Shown here one piece after another: positions 7,061 through 15,440 of a DNA stretch of 19,251 bases. Within the stretch, counting starts at the first letter, position 1; every line of letters begins with the position of its first letter. The translations under genes were made by a program, and so were the position numbers. Source of the stretch: Bacilli bacterium (GTDB taxonomy: Bacteria > Bacillota_I > Bacilli_A > RFN20 > CAG-826); contig JAKSVY010000031.1 in the NCBI GenBank assembly GCA_024413875.1, positions 1 through 19,251 on the forward strand, read 5' to 3'. Under the pieces are notes generated by a model. That model worked only from the letters and a program-made list of their open reading frames with translations, had not been told where the DNA came from and ran no database searches.

Positions 7061-7092
7061 AAAAAATACTGGACAGAAATCCAGTATTTTTT
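7061..7092. terminator. Bidirectional rho-independent terminator
   Basis: A 13-bp inverted repeat (arms 7061-7073 and 7080-7092, core ATACTGGA/TCCAGTAT) has a 6-base loop CAGAAA, with A-tracts and T-tracts forming the outer arm. It lies between two convergent genes, so it can end both the gene from the left (stop 7044) and the lipoprotein gene from the right (stop 7107). Confidence 0.93.
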
Positions 7093-7106
7093 GTTATTGA
7101 TAGAGA

Positions 7107-8468
7107 TTATTTAGTGATTGTAAAGTCCATTGAGAACTTGTGTGAACCAATTCCATCAGCATCAAGAGTGACATCATATTTTCCATATGCTTCACCAAAT
7201 CTTGTGTTTTGTTTTGCATAGATAAAATCTGATCCATCTGCTTTAACAAGAACAAGTCCTTCAGGAAGTTCACCATTAACCGTAAAGTCAGCATCGATTT
7301 TAACACTTGTTATTACAACATGAGGTTCACCATCGCTTGCAAATTCAATATGTCCAACTGAGCATTGTAATGTTGGTCTATAGATTGTGCCAGCAATTAA
7401 TGTGTAATTACCTCCATAAGCATAACCAGTAAAGTTTTGGAAATCAGTGTTCTTAGCCTTATCAATTCTGTTTGTAAAATAAAGATTAGAAGATGGGGTT
7501 GTTGAATTAAGAGTAAATGATTGTTCATCAGCTGATAAAGTCGCATTATATCCTGTTAAGAATACATTGAAAGGACCTGCAAAATTAGTTTTTTGAACAT
7601 CTTCAAAGAATTTATTCTTTTCCTTGTATTCAGTTCTTTTTCCATAAGTGAAAGATGATGTTACGTATTCAGCGCAAACAAGATGAGGCTCGCATTCGAT
7701 ATAGCTAGTATTAAAACAATCAACTATACGATAACCATCATAAGCATAAACCGGATTACCAGTTAAAGCATCACCATCAAAGAGAACTGCTGTTTCAGTA
7801 ATTTCATATGAAGAAACATCTTTTGAAGCGCCTGTTTGGCTATATCCAGACATATCTGTTTTGGTAATCATTTGAGCGTAATAGACACCTCTACCTTGAG
7901 AGTCTTTACCATAATATCCATAAGAATCTGCAAGTTCATAATATTCAGAAATTGTGCAGATATCGAGTCTTGAGTCAAAAGACATAGTCATTAAGTTATC
8001 AAAACGATATCCAAAAGCAGATTTGAATGATCTTCTTGCGACTGTGTTTTCACGATTATCAGTCAAAGCATAAACGATAGACACTTCAGATTCTTCAACA
8101 GTTGAAGTGCTGAAGACTTTTTCTGTATCAATGATTTTTGTTTCTTCTGTAATAACATCATTTGAGTAATACTTAGTTACACTATTTTCAACATAATCCG
8201 TGAATGAGCCATCGCAATTATCAGAATAATCGCGATATGTACTATCAACGCGAGAAAGACCATTTGATAACTTTGAAATCAAATTGTTTCTAGCAATGAA
8301 ATAACGTTCATCATCATAGTTTTCTTTAAGATCAATATTTAATGTAAATAAGCCTTGTTCAAAAGAATTATTTTTTGGAGTCTCTGGTTGTGGAGCGCTA
8401 TTCTTTCCACATGCTGATAAAAGCATCACAGAAAGCATTAAACCGATTGTTAAATTTGTTTTCTTCAT
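7107..8468 (-). CDS. Lipoprotein, paralogue A of tandem pair
   Basis: This is an exported lipoprotein of unknown function, 453 residues from ATG 8468. The N-terminus MKKTNLTIGLMLSVMLLSAC is a signal peptide with lipobox LSAC (Cys20). This start is chosen because GGAGG lies 8 bases upstream; the in-frame ATG five codons earlier has no ribosome site. The mature protein is acidic and rich in Tyr, Ser, Thr and Asp, as expected for a surface protein. It is clearly related to the upstream gene over its length: ENYDDERYFIARNNLISKL, YGKDSQGRGVYY, LFDGDALTGNP, YGKRTEYKEKNK and LPEGLVLVK all have counterparts there in the same order. It directly follows that gene (14 bases between stop and ATG) and ends at the bidirectional terminator. 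I do not know a named domain. Confidence 0.88.
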   Translation of the reverse strand: MKKTNLTIGLMLSVMLLSACGKNSAPQPETPKNNSFEQGLFTLNIDLKENYDDERYFIARNNLISKLSNGLSRVDSTYRDYSDNCDGSFTDYVENSVTKYYSNDVITEETKIIDTEKVFSTSTVEESEVSIVYALTDNRENTVARRSFKSAFGYRFDNLMTMSFDSRLDICTISEYYELADSYGYYGKDSQGRGVYYAQMITKTDMSGYSQTGASKDVSSYEITETAVLFDGDALTGNPVYAYDGYRIVDCFNTSYIECEPHLVCAEYVTSSFTYGKRTEYKEKNKFFEDVQKTNFAGPFNVFLTGYNATLSADEQSFTLNSTTPSSNLYFTNRIDKAKNTDFQNFTGYAYGGNYTLIAGTIYRPTLQCSVGHIEFASDGEPHVVITSVKIDADFTVNGELPEGLVLVKADGSDFIYAKQNTRFGEAYGKYDVTLDADGIGSHKFSMDFTITK

Positions 8469-8482
8469 TTTAATAGCCTCCA

Positions 8483-9859
8483 TTAAAGTACTGGGAAGGT
8501 GATAGTTGCATTCATAACACCTTCACTAGAAGTACCAGTTTCATTAAGACTTAACTCAATAGTAAATGAGCCAATCATTCTTGAAAGTGATACATCCTTT
8601 TCTGCATAGAATCCTAATTGGTCAATATTTGGATCATCAATAAGGAGAAGTCCATCTGGGAGATCTTCTTCATTAAATTCAAATGTGAATGGCATATAAG
8701 TAGTTTCATTTTGAACTGAAATAGAACCATCACTTTGCTTAACTAAATATTCGCAATCAATTTCCGCTACTGGGAAAGCAACAACTCCTTCACGAATATA
8801 GAAACTATCAAATTCGTAACTTCCTTCATAGATATTGATAGGTTTTTCAGCTCTACTATGGAAAACATCTGCACCAGAAATAACGCTTACTGAACCAATT
8901 GTTTCAAAAGCGGTCTTTTCAGTATTAAGTGTTGCTGGACATCCTACAAGTGAAATGGTTGGAGTCTTAATCCAAGATGGTTCATAGAATGATTCTACAA
9001 GAGCATTCTTATTCTTATATTCTTTTCTTGCACCGTATTTAAAATCATACTTAACGCTTGTTTGTTGTTTCAATATTGGTTCTTCAGAATAAACATAATT
9101 ATCATCGTAATATTTAACTCTGGAATCTACTGAATATACAGTTGAAATGTTGCCTGTAAAAACGCTGCCACTAAAGACAACTAGGATTTCCATAATATTA
9201 AAACCATAAACAGAAATACTGTTGCCGTATTTATCGTAGCCGTATTCTGATGATTGATTGTAATCTACAAAGTAGTAAAGATTTCTACCTTGAGAATCTT
9301 TACCAAACACTCCTGAGCTCTCAAAAAGGTAACCAAATTCTGCAACTTCCGCAATATCAGAAACGAGTGGTTCATGTACACTATAAGATATATCCTCAGA
9401 GAAAGGAGAATATTGTTCTTCTCTACAAAGAAGAGCGTCTTCGGTAGCGACATAAGTTTCAACAAACTTATTACCACCTGGTGAAACAACAGAAGAATCA
9501 CCAACAATAGTTTCTTCACACATATCAACAGAAGTAATAGCGACACCATTTGAATAGAAATCAAGTGTTCCTTTTGCCGACATGTTATAACTATAGATAC
9601 TAGGATCATTGTAGTATTCTGTCATTTCAGCGTTAACAGATGAGATACCAGATGTTAATTTATCAAGTAAATTATTTTTTGCGTCAACATATCTTGAGTC
9701 AGTATATGTTTCTTTAAATTCAACATTAAATGTTAAATCTCCCCTATCTGGTGTATTAGGGACAACAGGTTTGGTTTCTGAACTACCACCTTTAGATCCA
9801 CACGATGCTAAAAGAGAAGCAGCAAAAACTAAACCGAAAATCATTTTAGTTTTTTTCAT
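8483..9859 (-). CDS. Lipoprotein, paralogue B of tandem pair
   Basis: This lipoprotein of unknown function has 458 residues from ATG 9859. The signal peptide MKKTKMIFGLVFAASLLASC carries lipobox LASC (Cys20), followed by a Gly/Ser/Lys linker. The open frame continues 51 codons upstream, but GAGGTG lies 6 bases before this ATG and a promoter lies inside the upward extension, so the longer form is not credible. It matches its downstream paralogue at ETYTDSRYVDAKNNLLDKL, FGKDSQGRNLYY, VFSGSVFTGN, YGARKEYKNKN and LPDGLLLID. Divergence is high, with mainly short conserved blocks kept, so the duplication is old or under diversifying selection. It is first of the two-gene unit, with the promoter at 9879-9906. 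Extracellular, possibly polymer-binding or surface-exposed, is as far as inference goes. Confidence 0.88.
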   Translation of the reverse strand: MKKTKMIFGLVFAASLLASCGSKGGSSETKPVVPNTPDRGDLTFNVEFKETYTDSRYVDAKNNLLDKLTSGISSVNAEMTEYYNDPSIYSYNMSAKGTLDFYSNGVAITSVDMCEETIVGDSSVVSPGGNKFVETYVATEDALLCREEQYSPFSEDISYSVHEPLVSDIAEVAEFGYLFESSGVFGKDSQGRNLYYFVDYNQSSEYGYDKYGNSISVYGFNIMEILVVFSGSVFTGNISTVYSVDSRVKYYDDNYVYSEEPILKQQTSVKYDFKYGARKEYKNKNALVESFYEPSWIKTPTISLVGCPATLNTEKTAFETIGSVSVISGADVFHSRAEKPINIYEGSYEFDSFYIREGVVAFPVAEIDCEYLVKQSDGSISVQNETTYMPFTFEFNEEDLPDGLLLIDDPNIDQLGFYAEKDVSLSRMIGSFTIELSLNETGTSSEGVMNATITFPVL

Positions 9860-9878
9860 ATTTTCACCTCGTGAGTAA

Positions 9879-9906
9879 ATTATATCTAATTTATTTAAAA
9901 AGACAA
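9879..9906 (-). promoter_or_regulatory. Promoter of tandem lipoprotein genes
   Basis: On the minus strand TTGTCT (9901-9906) and TATAAT (9879-9884) are separated by 16 bases. The -10 is perfect and the -35 matches four of six positions. The predicted start near 9872 gives a leader of about 12 bases carrying the GAGGTG ribosome site. Confidence 0.7.
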
Positions 9907-10039
9907 ATAGTAAAATGATGGGGCAAAAATAGAAGATGCAATTCATAAATTTGTGTAACTTGGATAGATGCTTTACCATAGCAAAAAACTTGTTAAAAAT
10001 ATGACATTTCATATGTATATTTGTTGAATAACTAGAATA

Positions 10040-10058
10040 AAAGGTATTGTATACCTTT
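10040..10058. repeat. Palindrome AAAGGTAT-TGT-ATACCTTT upstream of pgcA
   Basis: This is a perfect 8-bp inverted repeat with a 3-base centre. It lies 28 bases before the pgcA -35 box and about 64 bases before its ATG, in the region that diverges from the lipoprotein pair. It shares outer AAAGGT and ACCTTT half-sites with the palindrome at 14437-14452. It is a likely protein-binding site, because no gene ends here that would need a terminator. Confidence 0.55.
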
Positions 10059-10086
10059 ATTGAATATTTCTATCAACAAGTTGCCT

Positions 10087-10114
10087 TTGAAACAATTTTT
10101 CAAAATGATATAAT
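10087..10114 (+). promoter_or_regulatory. Strong extended -10 promoter of pgcA, leaderless
   Basis: TTGAAA (10087-10092), a 16-base spacer, TG at 10106-10107 and TATAAT (10109-10114) form a near-consensus promoter with an extended -10. Counting seven bases on from the -10 puts the start at 10121-10122, on the pgcA ATG itself. No ribosome site exists in front of that ATG, so the mRNA is predicted to be leaderless. Confidence 0.78.
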
Positions 10115-10121
10115 ATTAGAT

Positions 10122-11774
10122 ATGGAAGATAGAATTTTAAATATTTTCAAGAAATGGGAAAGCGAGCCAAGTCTTGATGCTTTAACACGCAAACAACTCG
10201 CAGATTTAGAAGGAAAAGACGATTTAATTGTTGATGCCTTTTATAGGGAACTTGAATTCGGTACCGCTGGACTTAGAGGCGTTATCGGAGTTGGTTCAAA
10301 TAGAATGAATGTCTATACAGTAAGAAGAGCTACACAAGGTTTGGCAAATTACTTAAATAGACACTATGAAAATCCTAAAGTCGCAATCGCTTACGATTCT
10401 AGAAACTTCTCAAAGGTATTCGCTTACGAATCTGCCAATGTCTTATCTTCCAATGGAATTGAAGCTCATATCTTTGATACATTACAAGCTACACCATGTC
10501 TTTCATATGCAGTTAGATATTTAAAATGCCAAGCTGGTATTAATATCACCGCATCACATAACCCTGCTGAATATAATGGTTACAAGGTTTATGGAAGTGA
10601 TGGTTGCCAAATTGAAAATGATGTCGCTGATGAAATTACACGTGATATCGAAGCAGTTGATATCTTCTCAGGTGTTAAATTTGAAGATAAATCTAAGATT
10701 AAATTAATTGAACCAGAAGTATTTGATTCATATATTGCTTCAACATTAAAACAATCTTTACTAAAAGGAACTAAATCAATTAAGGTTATTTACACTCCTC
10801 TTAATGGTGCAGGTCTTAAACCAGTCACCACCATCTTAAAAGAAGATGGTTTTACAAGAGTGTACACTGTTAAAAAACAAGCTAACCCTAATGGAAACTT
10901 CCCTACTTGTCCATATCCAAACCCAGAAATGAAGGAAGCCTTAAAATTAGGTGTTCAAGACCTCGAAACAATGGCGGCTGATATTTTAATCGCTACTGAC
11001 CCTGATAGTGACCGTGTTGGCTTCGTTTGCCGTGATTATATGGGTACTCACTACTTCACAGGTAATGAAGTTGGTATTCTCCTTCTTGATTATGTATTAA
11101 GACATAATAAAAAGATTAAAGATGGAGTTGTTGTTAAAACAATCGTCTCTAGTGATTTAGTTAATATCATCGCGGAAGCTAAAAAATTAGAAGTTAGAGA
11201 AGTTCTTACCGGATTTAAATATATCGGTGGAGTTATCGCAGATCTTGAAGCTAAAGGTGAAGAGAAACGTTTCTTGCTTGGCTTTGAAGAATCATGTGGC
11301 TACTTAACAAACACTGATGTCAGAGATAAAGATGCAGTTAATGCTGCTATGCTTGTTGCAGAACTTTCTGAAGAATTATATAAAGATGGATCATCACCAT
11401 ACTTACGTTTACAAGAAATCTATCGTAAATATGGTAAGTTCATCACTAAAACACTTTCTTACGAACTTAAAGGAAGCGAAGGTGCAGAACGTATCAAACA
11501 ACTTATGGAAGACTTTAGATATAACAAGATTGCTCTTCCAGTTCCAAACCCAGTTGTAAGTAATGACTATCAATTGCAAATAAGTCACACTGCTGAAGGC
11601 GATAAAGAAATTAATCTTCCTAAGTCAAATGTTCTTAAATATATCTATTCTAATGGTGACACCATCACAATTAGACCATCGGGAACAGAACCTAAGATTA
11701 AGATCTACATCTTCACTAAGGATGAAAAGACTGTTAATAGTATCGAAAACTACTTTAACGAAATCATTAAATAA
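10122..11774 (+). CDS. pgcA: Alpha-phosphoglucomutase (phosphohexomutase family)
   Basis: This enzyme interconverts glucose-1-phosphate and glucose-6-phosphate in the cytosol, linking glycolysis with UDP-glucose, glycolipid and wall polymer synthesis. It has 550 residues from ATG 10122. The catalytic phosphoserine is in TASHNP (Ser145), the Mg-binding loop is DPDSDR (293-298), the sugar-binding loop is GFEESCGY (387-394) and the phosphate-binding loop is RPSGTEPK (518-525). FGTAGLRG near the N-terminus is also typical. Length and motifs fit Bacillus PgcA; a phosphomannomutase activity cannot be excluded. An in-frame ATG at 10047 would add 25 residues, but that segment contains the promoter, so it is rejected. 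The gene is monocistronic and ends at a bidirectional terminator. Confidence 0.95.
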   Translation: MEDRILNIFKKWESEPSLDALTRKQLADLEGKDDLIVDAFYRELEFGTAGLRGVIGVGSNRMNVYTVRRATQGLANYLNRHYENPKVAIAYDSRNFSKVFAYESANVLSSNGIEAHIFDTLQATPCLSYAVRYLKCQAGINITASHNPAEYNGYKVYGSDGCQIENDVADEITRDIEAVDIFSGVKFEDKSKIKLIEPEVFDSYIASTLKQSLLKGTKSIKVIYTPLNGAGLKPVTTILKEDGFTRVYTVKKQANPNGNFPTCPYPNPEMKEALKLGVQDLETMAADILIATDPDSDRVGFVCRDYMGTHYFTGNEVGILLLDYVLRHNKKIKDGVVVKTIVSSDLVNIIAEAKKLEVREVLTGFKYIGGVIADLEAKGEEKRFLLGFEESCGYLTNTDVRDKDAVNAAMLVAELSEELYKDGSSPYLRLQEIYRKYGKFITKTLSYELKGSEGAERIKQLMEDFRYNKIALPVPNPVVSNDYQLQISHTAEGDKEINLPKSNVLKYIYSNGDTITIRPSGTEPKIKIYIFTKDEKTVNSIENYFNEIIK

Positions 11775-11785
11775 TTAAACAAAAT

Positions 11786-11819
11786 AAAAGAGATTAAGAC
11801 GCAAATCCCAATCTCTTTT
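11786..11819. terminator. Bidirectional terminator between pgcA and zinc-ribbon gene
   Basis: Arms AAAAGAGATT (11786-11795) and AATCTCTTTT (11810-11819) enclose a 14-base loop, with a run of T following on the plus strand and TTTTATTTT on the minus strand. It sits between convergent stops at 11774 and 11825. Confidence 0.88.
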
Positions 11820-11824
11820 TTTCT

Positions 11825-13186
11825 TTAATTATTGCTTGATACTTTTCTAGCATCAATGATTTTCATGTTCTTTTTATATGTCTTAACAATAAGGAAGGAA
11901 GACATTGATGTTCCCACCATTACAAATGAACATGAAAGCATTGCTGATACCCCTCCACCAACAAAGACTGTTACGTAAGTATTCTTTAAGACATCAATAA
12001 CCAATTGAGGGGTGATTTCTGATGCAGCGTATCCTAATAAATCAAACTTATAGAATAATGAAACTCCAGTTGTGATAAACATAATAATCGCGGATAACGC
12101 AAAGATAACGATACTTCCAAAGTAACAAGGTAATTTTACCTTGATATCTGTTTCTTCATTAAGGAAGAATCCTTTTGTAAAGAAGATAAGATATACAAAG
12201 CCAACACAACGAATAATGACTTCAAAAACATACGCAACACCTACTGAAGAACAAATAGATGCGGTTAATGATAAATCACCATGTTCAATTAAAATGTATC
12301 TAATGTAGTTTCTGAATAAATCAAGAATACCTACTTTAACTCCATCAACAACTAAATACGAAGTACCTGTATTTGATAAGATTGTGACACATAAAACAAA
12401 GCCTAATGAGAATAGGATGTTTTGAACAAATAATGAGATTTTATCTTTATCAAAATGAAGATATGTGTGATAAATCATTGCGATAAAGATTGAAGCAGAA
12501 TATAAAGACATAAGTCCATCAAATGAACTTGCAAGTGTTACTTTTTGAACACCATCTGAATAAGTTGAAAGTAAACACGCTCCTGTAATAACATTAGAAG
12601 CTAAAACAGCAGCAACATAATAATGAAGAGAGAAGACACATTGTCTTTTTTTCTTTAATTGCTTAATACCTTTTACAATACCAATAATTCCGAATGTATA
12701 TGTAAGTAAGACATTAATCCACACCATTACTGCGCGGAAAATAGGTAAGAAAATGTAGTTAAATTTATAAACACCATCAGAAGTTGATGCTACTTTTTTA
12801 ATCGCATCACCCCATTCGAATGTTAAATAGAATAATCCTGAACCTTTGAAGAATAAATCAGGGTTTGTGTCATTTGGATTGGCAATAATTTGCGCAAATG
12901 CACCAATTAATGAAAGCAATAATAAGCCCATAAAAACCGCGGTAAAAACGATTTGCCATACTGAGTTTCTATTAGCCCTATTAATTTTAAATCTATTGTA
13001 TCTTTCGCTATCTTCAACAACTCTTTCCTTAGGAAGTTTAGCACCACAATTAGGGCAATTGTTTGCATTAGGATCAACTAAAGAACGGCAATTAGGACAT
13101 TGGATTTTACCATCAAGTCTAGTGCCGCAGTTCATGCAATAACTAGATTCGTTAGGATTTTCAAATTCGCACTTTGGACACTTCAT
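11825..13186 (-). CDS. Double zinc-ribbon polytopic membrane protein
   Basis: This 453-residue protein has two N-terminal zinc ribbons and a multi-helix membrane domain; its function is unknown. Cysteine pairs are C3/C6 with C17/C20 (CPKC...CMNC) and C30/C33 with C44/C47 (CPNC...CPNC). After a charged linker, the first helix starts near residue 75, followed by about eight to ten more hydrophobic segments, ending with a basic tail. Zinc-ribbon plus membrane architectures are common in Bacillota, and the ribbons are usually cytosolic. GGAG lies 6 bases before the ATG, within the last codons of the CDF exporter gene whose stop is 3 bases upstream, so the two are co-translated. This pairing with a metal exporter gene makes a metal-related role possible but unproven. 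Confidence 0.88.
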   Translation of the reverse strand: MKCPKCEFENPNESSYCMNCGTRLDGKIQCPNCRSLVDPNANNCPNCGAKLPKERVVEDSERYNRFKINRANRNSVWQIVFTAVFMGLLLLSLIGAFAQIIANPNDTNPDLFFKGSGLFYLTFEWGDAIKKVASTSDGVYKFNYIFLPIFRAVMVWINVLLTYTFGIIGIVKGIKQLKKKRQCVFSLHYYVAAVLASNVITGACLLSTYSDGVQKVTLASSFDGLMSLYSASIFIAMIYHTYLHFDKDKISLFVQNILFSLGFVLCVTILSNTGTSYLVVDGVKVGILDLFRNYIRYILIEHGDLSLTASICSSVGVAYVFEVIIRCVGFVYLIFFTKGFFLNEETDIKVKLPCYFGSIVIFALSAIIMFITTGVSLFYKFDLLGYAASEITPQLVIDVLKNTYVTVFVGGGVSAMLSCSFVMVGTSMSSFLIVKTYKKNMKIIDARKVSSNN

Positions 13187-13189
13187 AAC

Positions 13190-14374
13190 TTACTCCATAA
13201 AAGGTCTATCATAGTTGACAACTAAATGAAGTTCGACCTTTTCATCTATATTAACTAATCTAGTTAATTCACTAGTAATATATTCCTCTTTTAACTCTAA
13301 TTCAAATGGAATTACAACATCAAAGATAAGATTTGAGTGTGTTGCACCGATAACCATACGGAAATCATGCATATGTAATTCAGGGTTAACTTGAACTAAT
13401 GCTTTTTCCATTTTTTCCCTAATTCTTAAAACTTCTGGATCAGAAATATCAATAGGGTCCATATGAATTGTTAGTTCTACTTGATACTTTGATTTGATAT
13501 CAAGTTCAATGGAGTCCACTAAATCATGAGCTTCAAGAATTGGCATTCTGCTATCAATCTCAACATGGATTGTCATAAAGATTTTGTTAGGACCATAGTT
13601 ATGCGCAACTAAATCATGAATTCCTAAAACACCTTTATATGATTGAATTTCATCAACGATATTTTTGATAGACTCAAATGAAGTTGATTCACCAATTAAT
13701 GGACTGCTTGTTTCTTTAATCATCTTAATACCTGAATATGCAACAAACAAGGCAATCAAAACACCCATCGCACCATCAAGATACATTGTCCATGAATCAT
13801 GAACAAAATATGAAATGAGCGCGGTTACTAGAAGTAAACCAGTAGCAATTGAATCGGTTAACGAATCAACGCCTACTGCTTTAATGGTGACTGAATTGAT
13901 TAGCTTAGCAACTCTAAAATTAAAGATTGCTTGAACTATCTTAATCAAGATAGCAACACCTAAAATAACTATAGACACAATCGTGTGATTAGTTACTTCC
14001 GGATTAATTAATTTCATAACTGATTCATATCCAAGAACAATGCCTAAAGCAACGACAATAATTGAAACAATTAACCCAGTAATATATTCAATTCTTTGAT
14101 GGCCAAATGGGTGTTCTTTATCAGCTGGCTTTGATGCCATTTTAAAACCAATTAATGTGATAAGTGAGTTAGCACCATCACTTAAGTTATTGATAGAGTC
14201 ACCAATCATAGAAATAGATTTAGCGATAATACCAAACACCAATTTAATAACCACTAAGATAGTATTTGAAAAAATACCAAAACCAGCAGCGAGTTTACCG
14301 TGCTTTTCCCTAACAACGGGATTCAAAACATCTTTATAGTTCTTAATGAACAATCTTCTTAACAAAGTGAACAT
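13190..14374 (-). CDS. Cation diffusion facilitator, Mn-type metal site (MntE-like)
   Basis: This 394-residue exporter of divalent cations has six predicted membrane helices and a C-terminal cytosolic domain (from about residue 230; EAHDLVDSIE and LTIHMDPID are typical). The transport site on helix 2 is N62-xxx-D66 in INNLSDGANS, and on helix 5 it is D170-xxx-D174 in VGVDSLTDS. Zinc exporters of this family usually have His in these places; an Asn plus three Asp is, as I recall, the pattern of the streptococcal manganese exporter MntE, so Mn efflux is the best guess. HPFGHQRIEY is the conserved loop after helix 2. The start is the only plausible one, and it has no ribosome site because the predicted transcript is leaderless. 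It is the first gene of a unit with the zinc-ribbon membrane protein. Confidence 0.92.
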   Translation of the reverse strand: MFTLLRRLFIKNYKDVLNPVVREKHGKLAAGFGIFSNTILVVIKLVFGIIAKSISMIGDSINNLSDGANSLITLIGFKMASKPADKEHPFGHQRIEYITGLIVSIIVVALGIVLGYESVMKLINPEVTNHTIVSIVILGVAILIKIVQAIFNFRVAKLINSVTIKAVGVDSLTDSIATGLLLVTALISYFVHDSWTMYLDGAMGVLIALFVAYSGIKMIKETSSPLIGESTSFESIKNIVDEIQSYKGVLGIHDLVAHNYGPNKIFMTIHVEIDSRMPILEAHDLVDSIELDIKSKYQVELTIHMDPIDISDPEVLRIREKMEKALVQVNPELHMHDFRMVIGATHSNLIFDVVIPFELELKEEYITSELTRLVNIDEKVELHLVVNYDRPFME

Positions 14375-14380
14375 ATCATT

Positions 14381-14409
14381 ATTTTAGTCTTATATTTCTA
14401 TATAAACAA
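14381..14409 (-). promoter_or_regulatory. Putative leaderless promoter of CDF gene
   Basis: On the minus strand TTGTTT (14404-14409), a 17-base spacer and TAAAAT (14381-14386) fit a sigma-A promoter, and the predicted +1 is the A of the ATG at 14374. The -10 is good and the -35 only moderate. An alternative -10 is TATAAG slightly upstream, which would give a leader of a few bases, still with no ribosome site. Confidence 0.5.
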
Positions 14410-14436
14410 TATAAATAGATTTCTATTATTGAACAA

Positions 14437-14452
14437 AAAGGTTTAAACCTTT
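14437..14452. repeat. 16-bp perfect palindrome in divergent region
   Basis: AAAGGTTTAAACCTTT is a perfect 16-bp palindrome. It lies 63 bases upstream of the CDF start on one side and 48 bases upstream of the lipoprotein start on the other. It shares AAAGGT/ACCTTT half-sites with 10040-10058. An operator for one or both divergent genes is the simplest reading. Confidence 0.6.
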
Positions 14453-14500
14453 ACAATTTAATTGAAAATAGAATTTGATAGTATAAAGTATTTAAGGATT

Positions 14501-15433
14501 ATGAAAACAAAATTAGTTTTAGGTGTAATTTTACTAACAACATCAGTTACCGCTCTTTCTAGTTGTAACGCTGTTTCTTTTGCTATCAAGAGTAAAGGTG
14601 ATGAAATCACTGCTTCAGAATGGGCGGAGAAATACGTTCAAAGTTATGAAGAGAATTTAGGTGATTTTAATGATGGTATTTTTTCTAATTATTCCCTAGA
14701 AGGAGAAAAGGCATTAAAGACTTCGTTTACCCTTAAATATAGAAAGCAAGACACTTTAAAGAAAACAACAAAGTCTATTGAAGAAAAGAACACGTTGAAA
14801 TCTTCTAAAAACGAAAAAGATAACGCTACTATCATTTATGATATTGATAACAATACTTACAAAAAAACAATAACTGGTTCTCAAACAACAAAATCTCCAA
14901 ATGGAAATAATTACTCTGACCACGAGCAAAGTTCGCAATATCAAAAATACCAAAATAAAGTCTACTCATTCGATTTAGTTAATAAAACATATTCTGAAAA
15001 TGCTGTAACTTCAGTTTCTTTAGCAGCTTTAAACGATAGTTATCTTGCTGGTTTTTACATGAATATCTATTCAATGTATCTTGCAGCATATGAACCACTT
15101 TTATTCCCTATCCAATTCAAGAATGGAGATTATAAATTCTACGCTAAAGGTAATGTATTCACTATCACTTTAACAGAAGATTATGAGAATACTATTTCAA
15201 AAACTCTTGGTTACACCGACATTGAAGGAACAATCGTTTATACTCTACAATATATCTTAGAAAAGTCCTACATAACTTACACTACTTTTGCTAACTATAA
15301 GAATTGCTCGTGGACAGGTGCAAGCGGAAAATATAAGTATAAATTAGAAGAGGAAACTGGTGAAACATACACTATGAAATTAAAGGGTTCTGTTTCAAAA
15401 GTATATACAGAAGACTTTACATTCAAATCATAA
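14501..15433 (+). CDS. Lipoprotein of unknown function
   Basis: This lipoprotein has 310 residues from ATG 14501. The signal peptide MKTKLVLGVILLTTSVTALS is followed by lipobox LSSC (Cys22). The mature region is rich in Lys, Thr, Tyr, Ser and Asn with charged low-complexity stretches (KKTTKSIEEKNTLKSSKNEK). It then turns into alternating polar/hydrophobic sequence in the second half, suggesting beta-structure. I see no named domain and no clear similarity to the lipoprotein pair at 7107-9859. The frame extends upstream to a TTG at 14462, but MKTK is a proper signal-peptide start. AAGGA ends only 2 bases before the ATG, too close to act as a normal ribosome site, so the true leader is uncertain. 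A TATAAA at 14482-14487 could be the -10. It is divergent from the CDF gene and closed by the terminator at 15441-15466. Confidence 0.85.
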   Translation: MKTKLVLGVILLTTSVTALSSCNAVSFAIKSKGDEITASEWAEKYVQSYEENLGDFNDGIFSNYSLEGEKALKTSFTLKYRKQDTLKKTTKSIEEKNTLKSSKNEKDNATIIYDIDNNTYKKTITGSQTTKSPNGNNYSDHEQSSQYQKYQNKVYSFDLVNKTYSENAVTSVSLAALNDSYLAGFYMNIYSMYLAAYEPLLFPIQFKNGDYKFYAKGNVFTITLTEDYENTISKTLGYTDIEGTIVYTLQYILEKSYITYTTFANYKNCSWTGASGKYKYKLEEETGETYTMKLKGSVSKVYTEDFTFKS

Positions 15434-15440
15434 TTGATAA

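Noticed and set aside
9860..10012. 51-residue extension of the upstream lipoprotein of the tandem pair
   Set aside because: It has its own promoter inside it, and GAGGTG directly precedes the internal ATG that begins a proper lipoprotein signal peptide.
10047..10121. 25-residue N-terminal extension of phosphoglucomutase
   Set aside because: The segment contains part of a palindrome and the complete -35/-10 promoter, and it has no ribosome site. The family begins near MEDRILNIFKKW.
14494..14500. AAGGA before the lipoprotein start at 14501 as a ribosome site
   Set aside because: It ends only 2 bases before the ATG, too near for normal pairing with 16S rRNA, so it was not used as support for the start.
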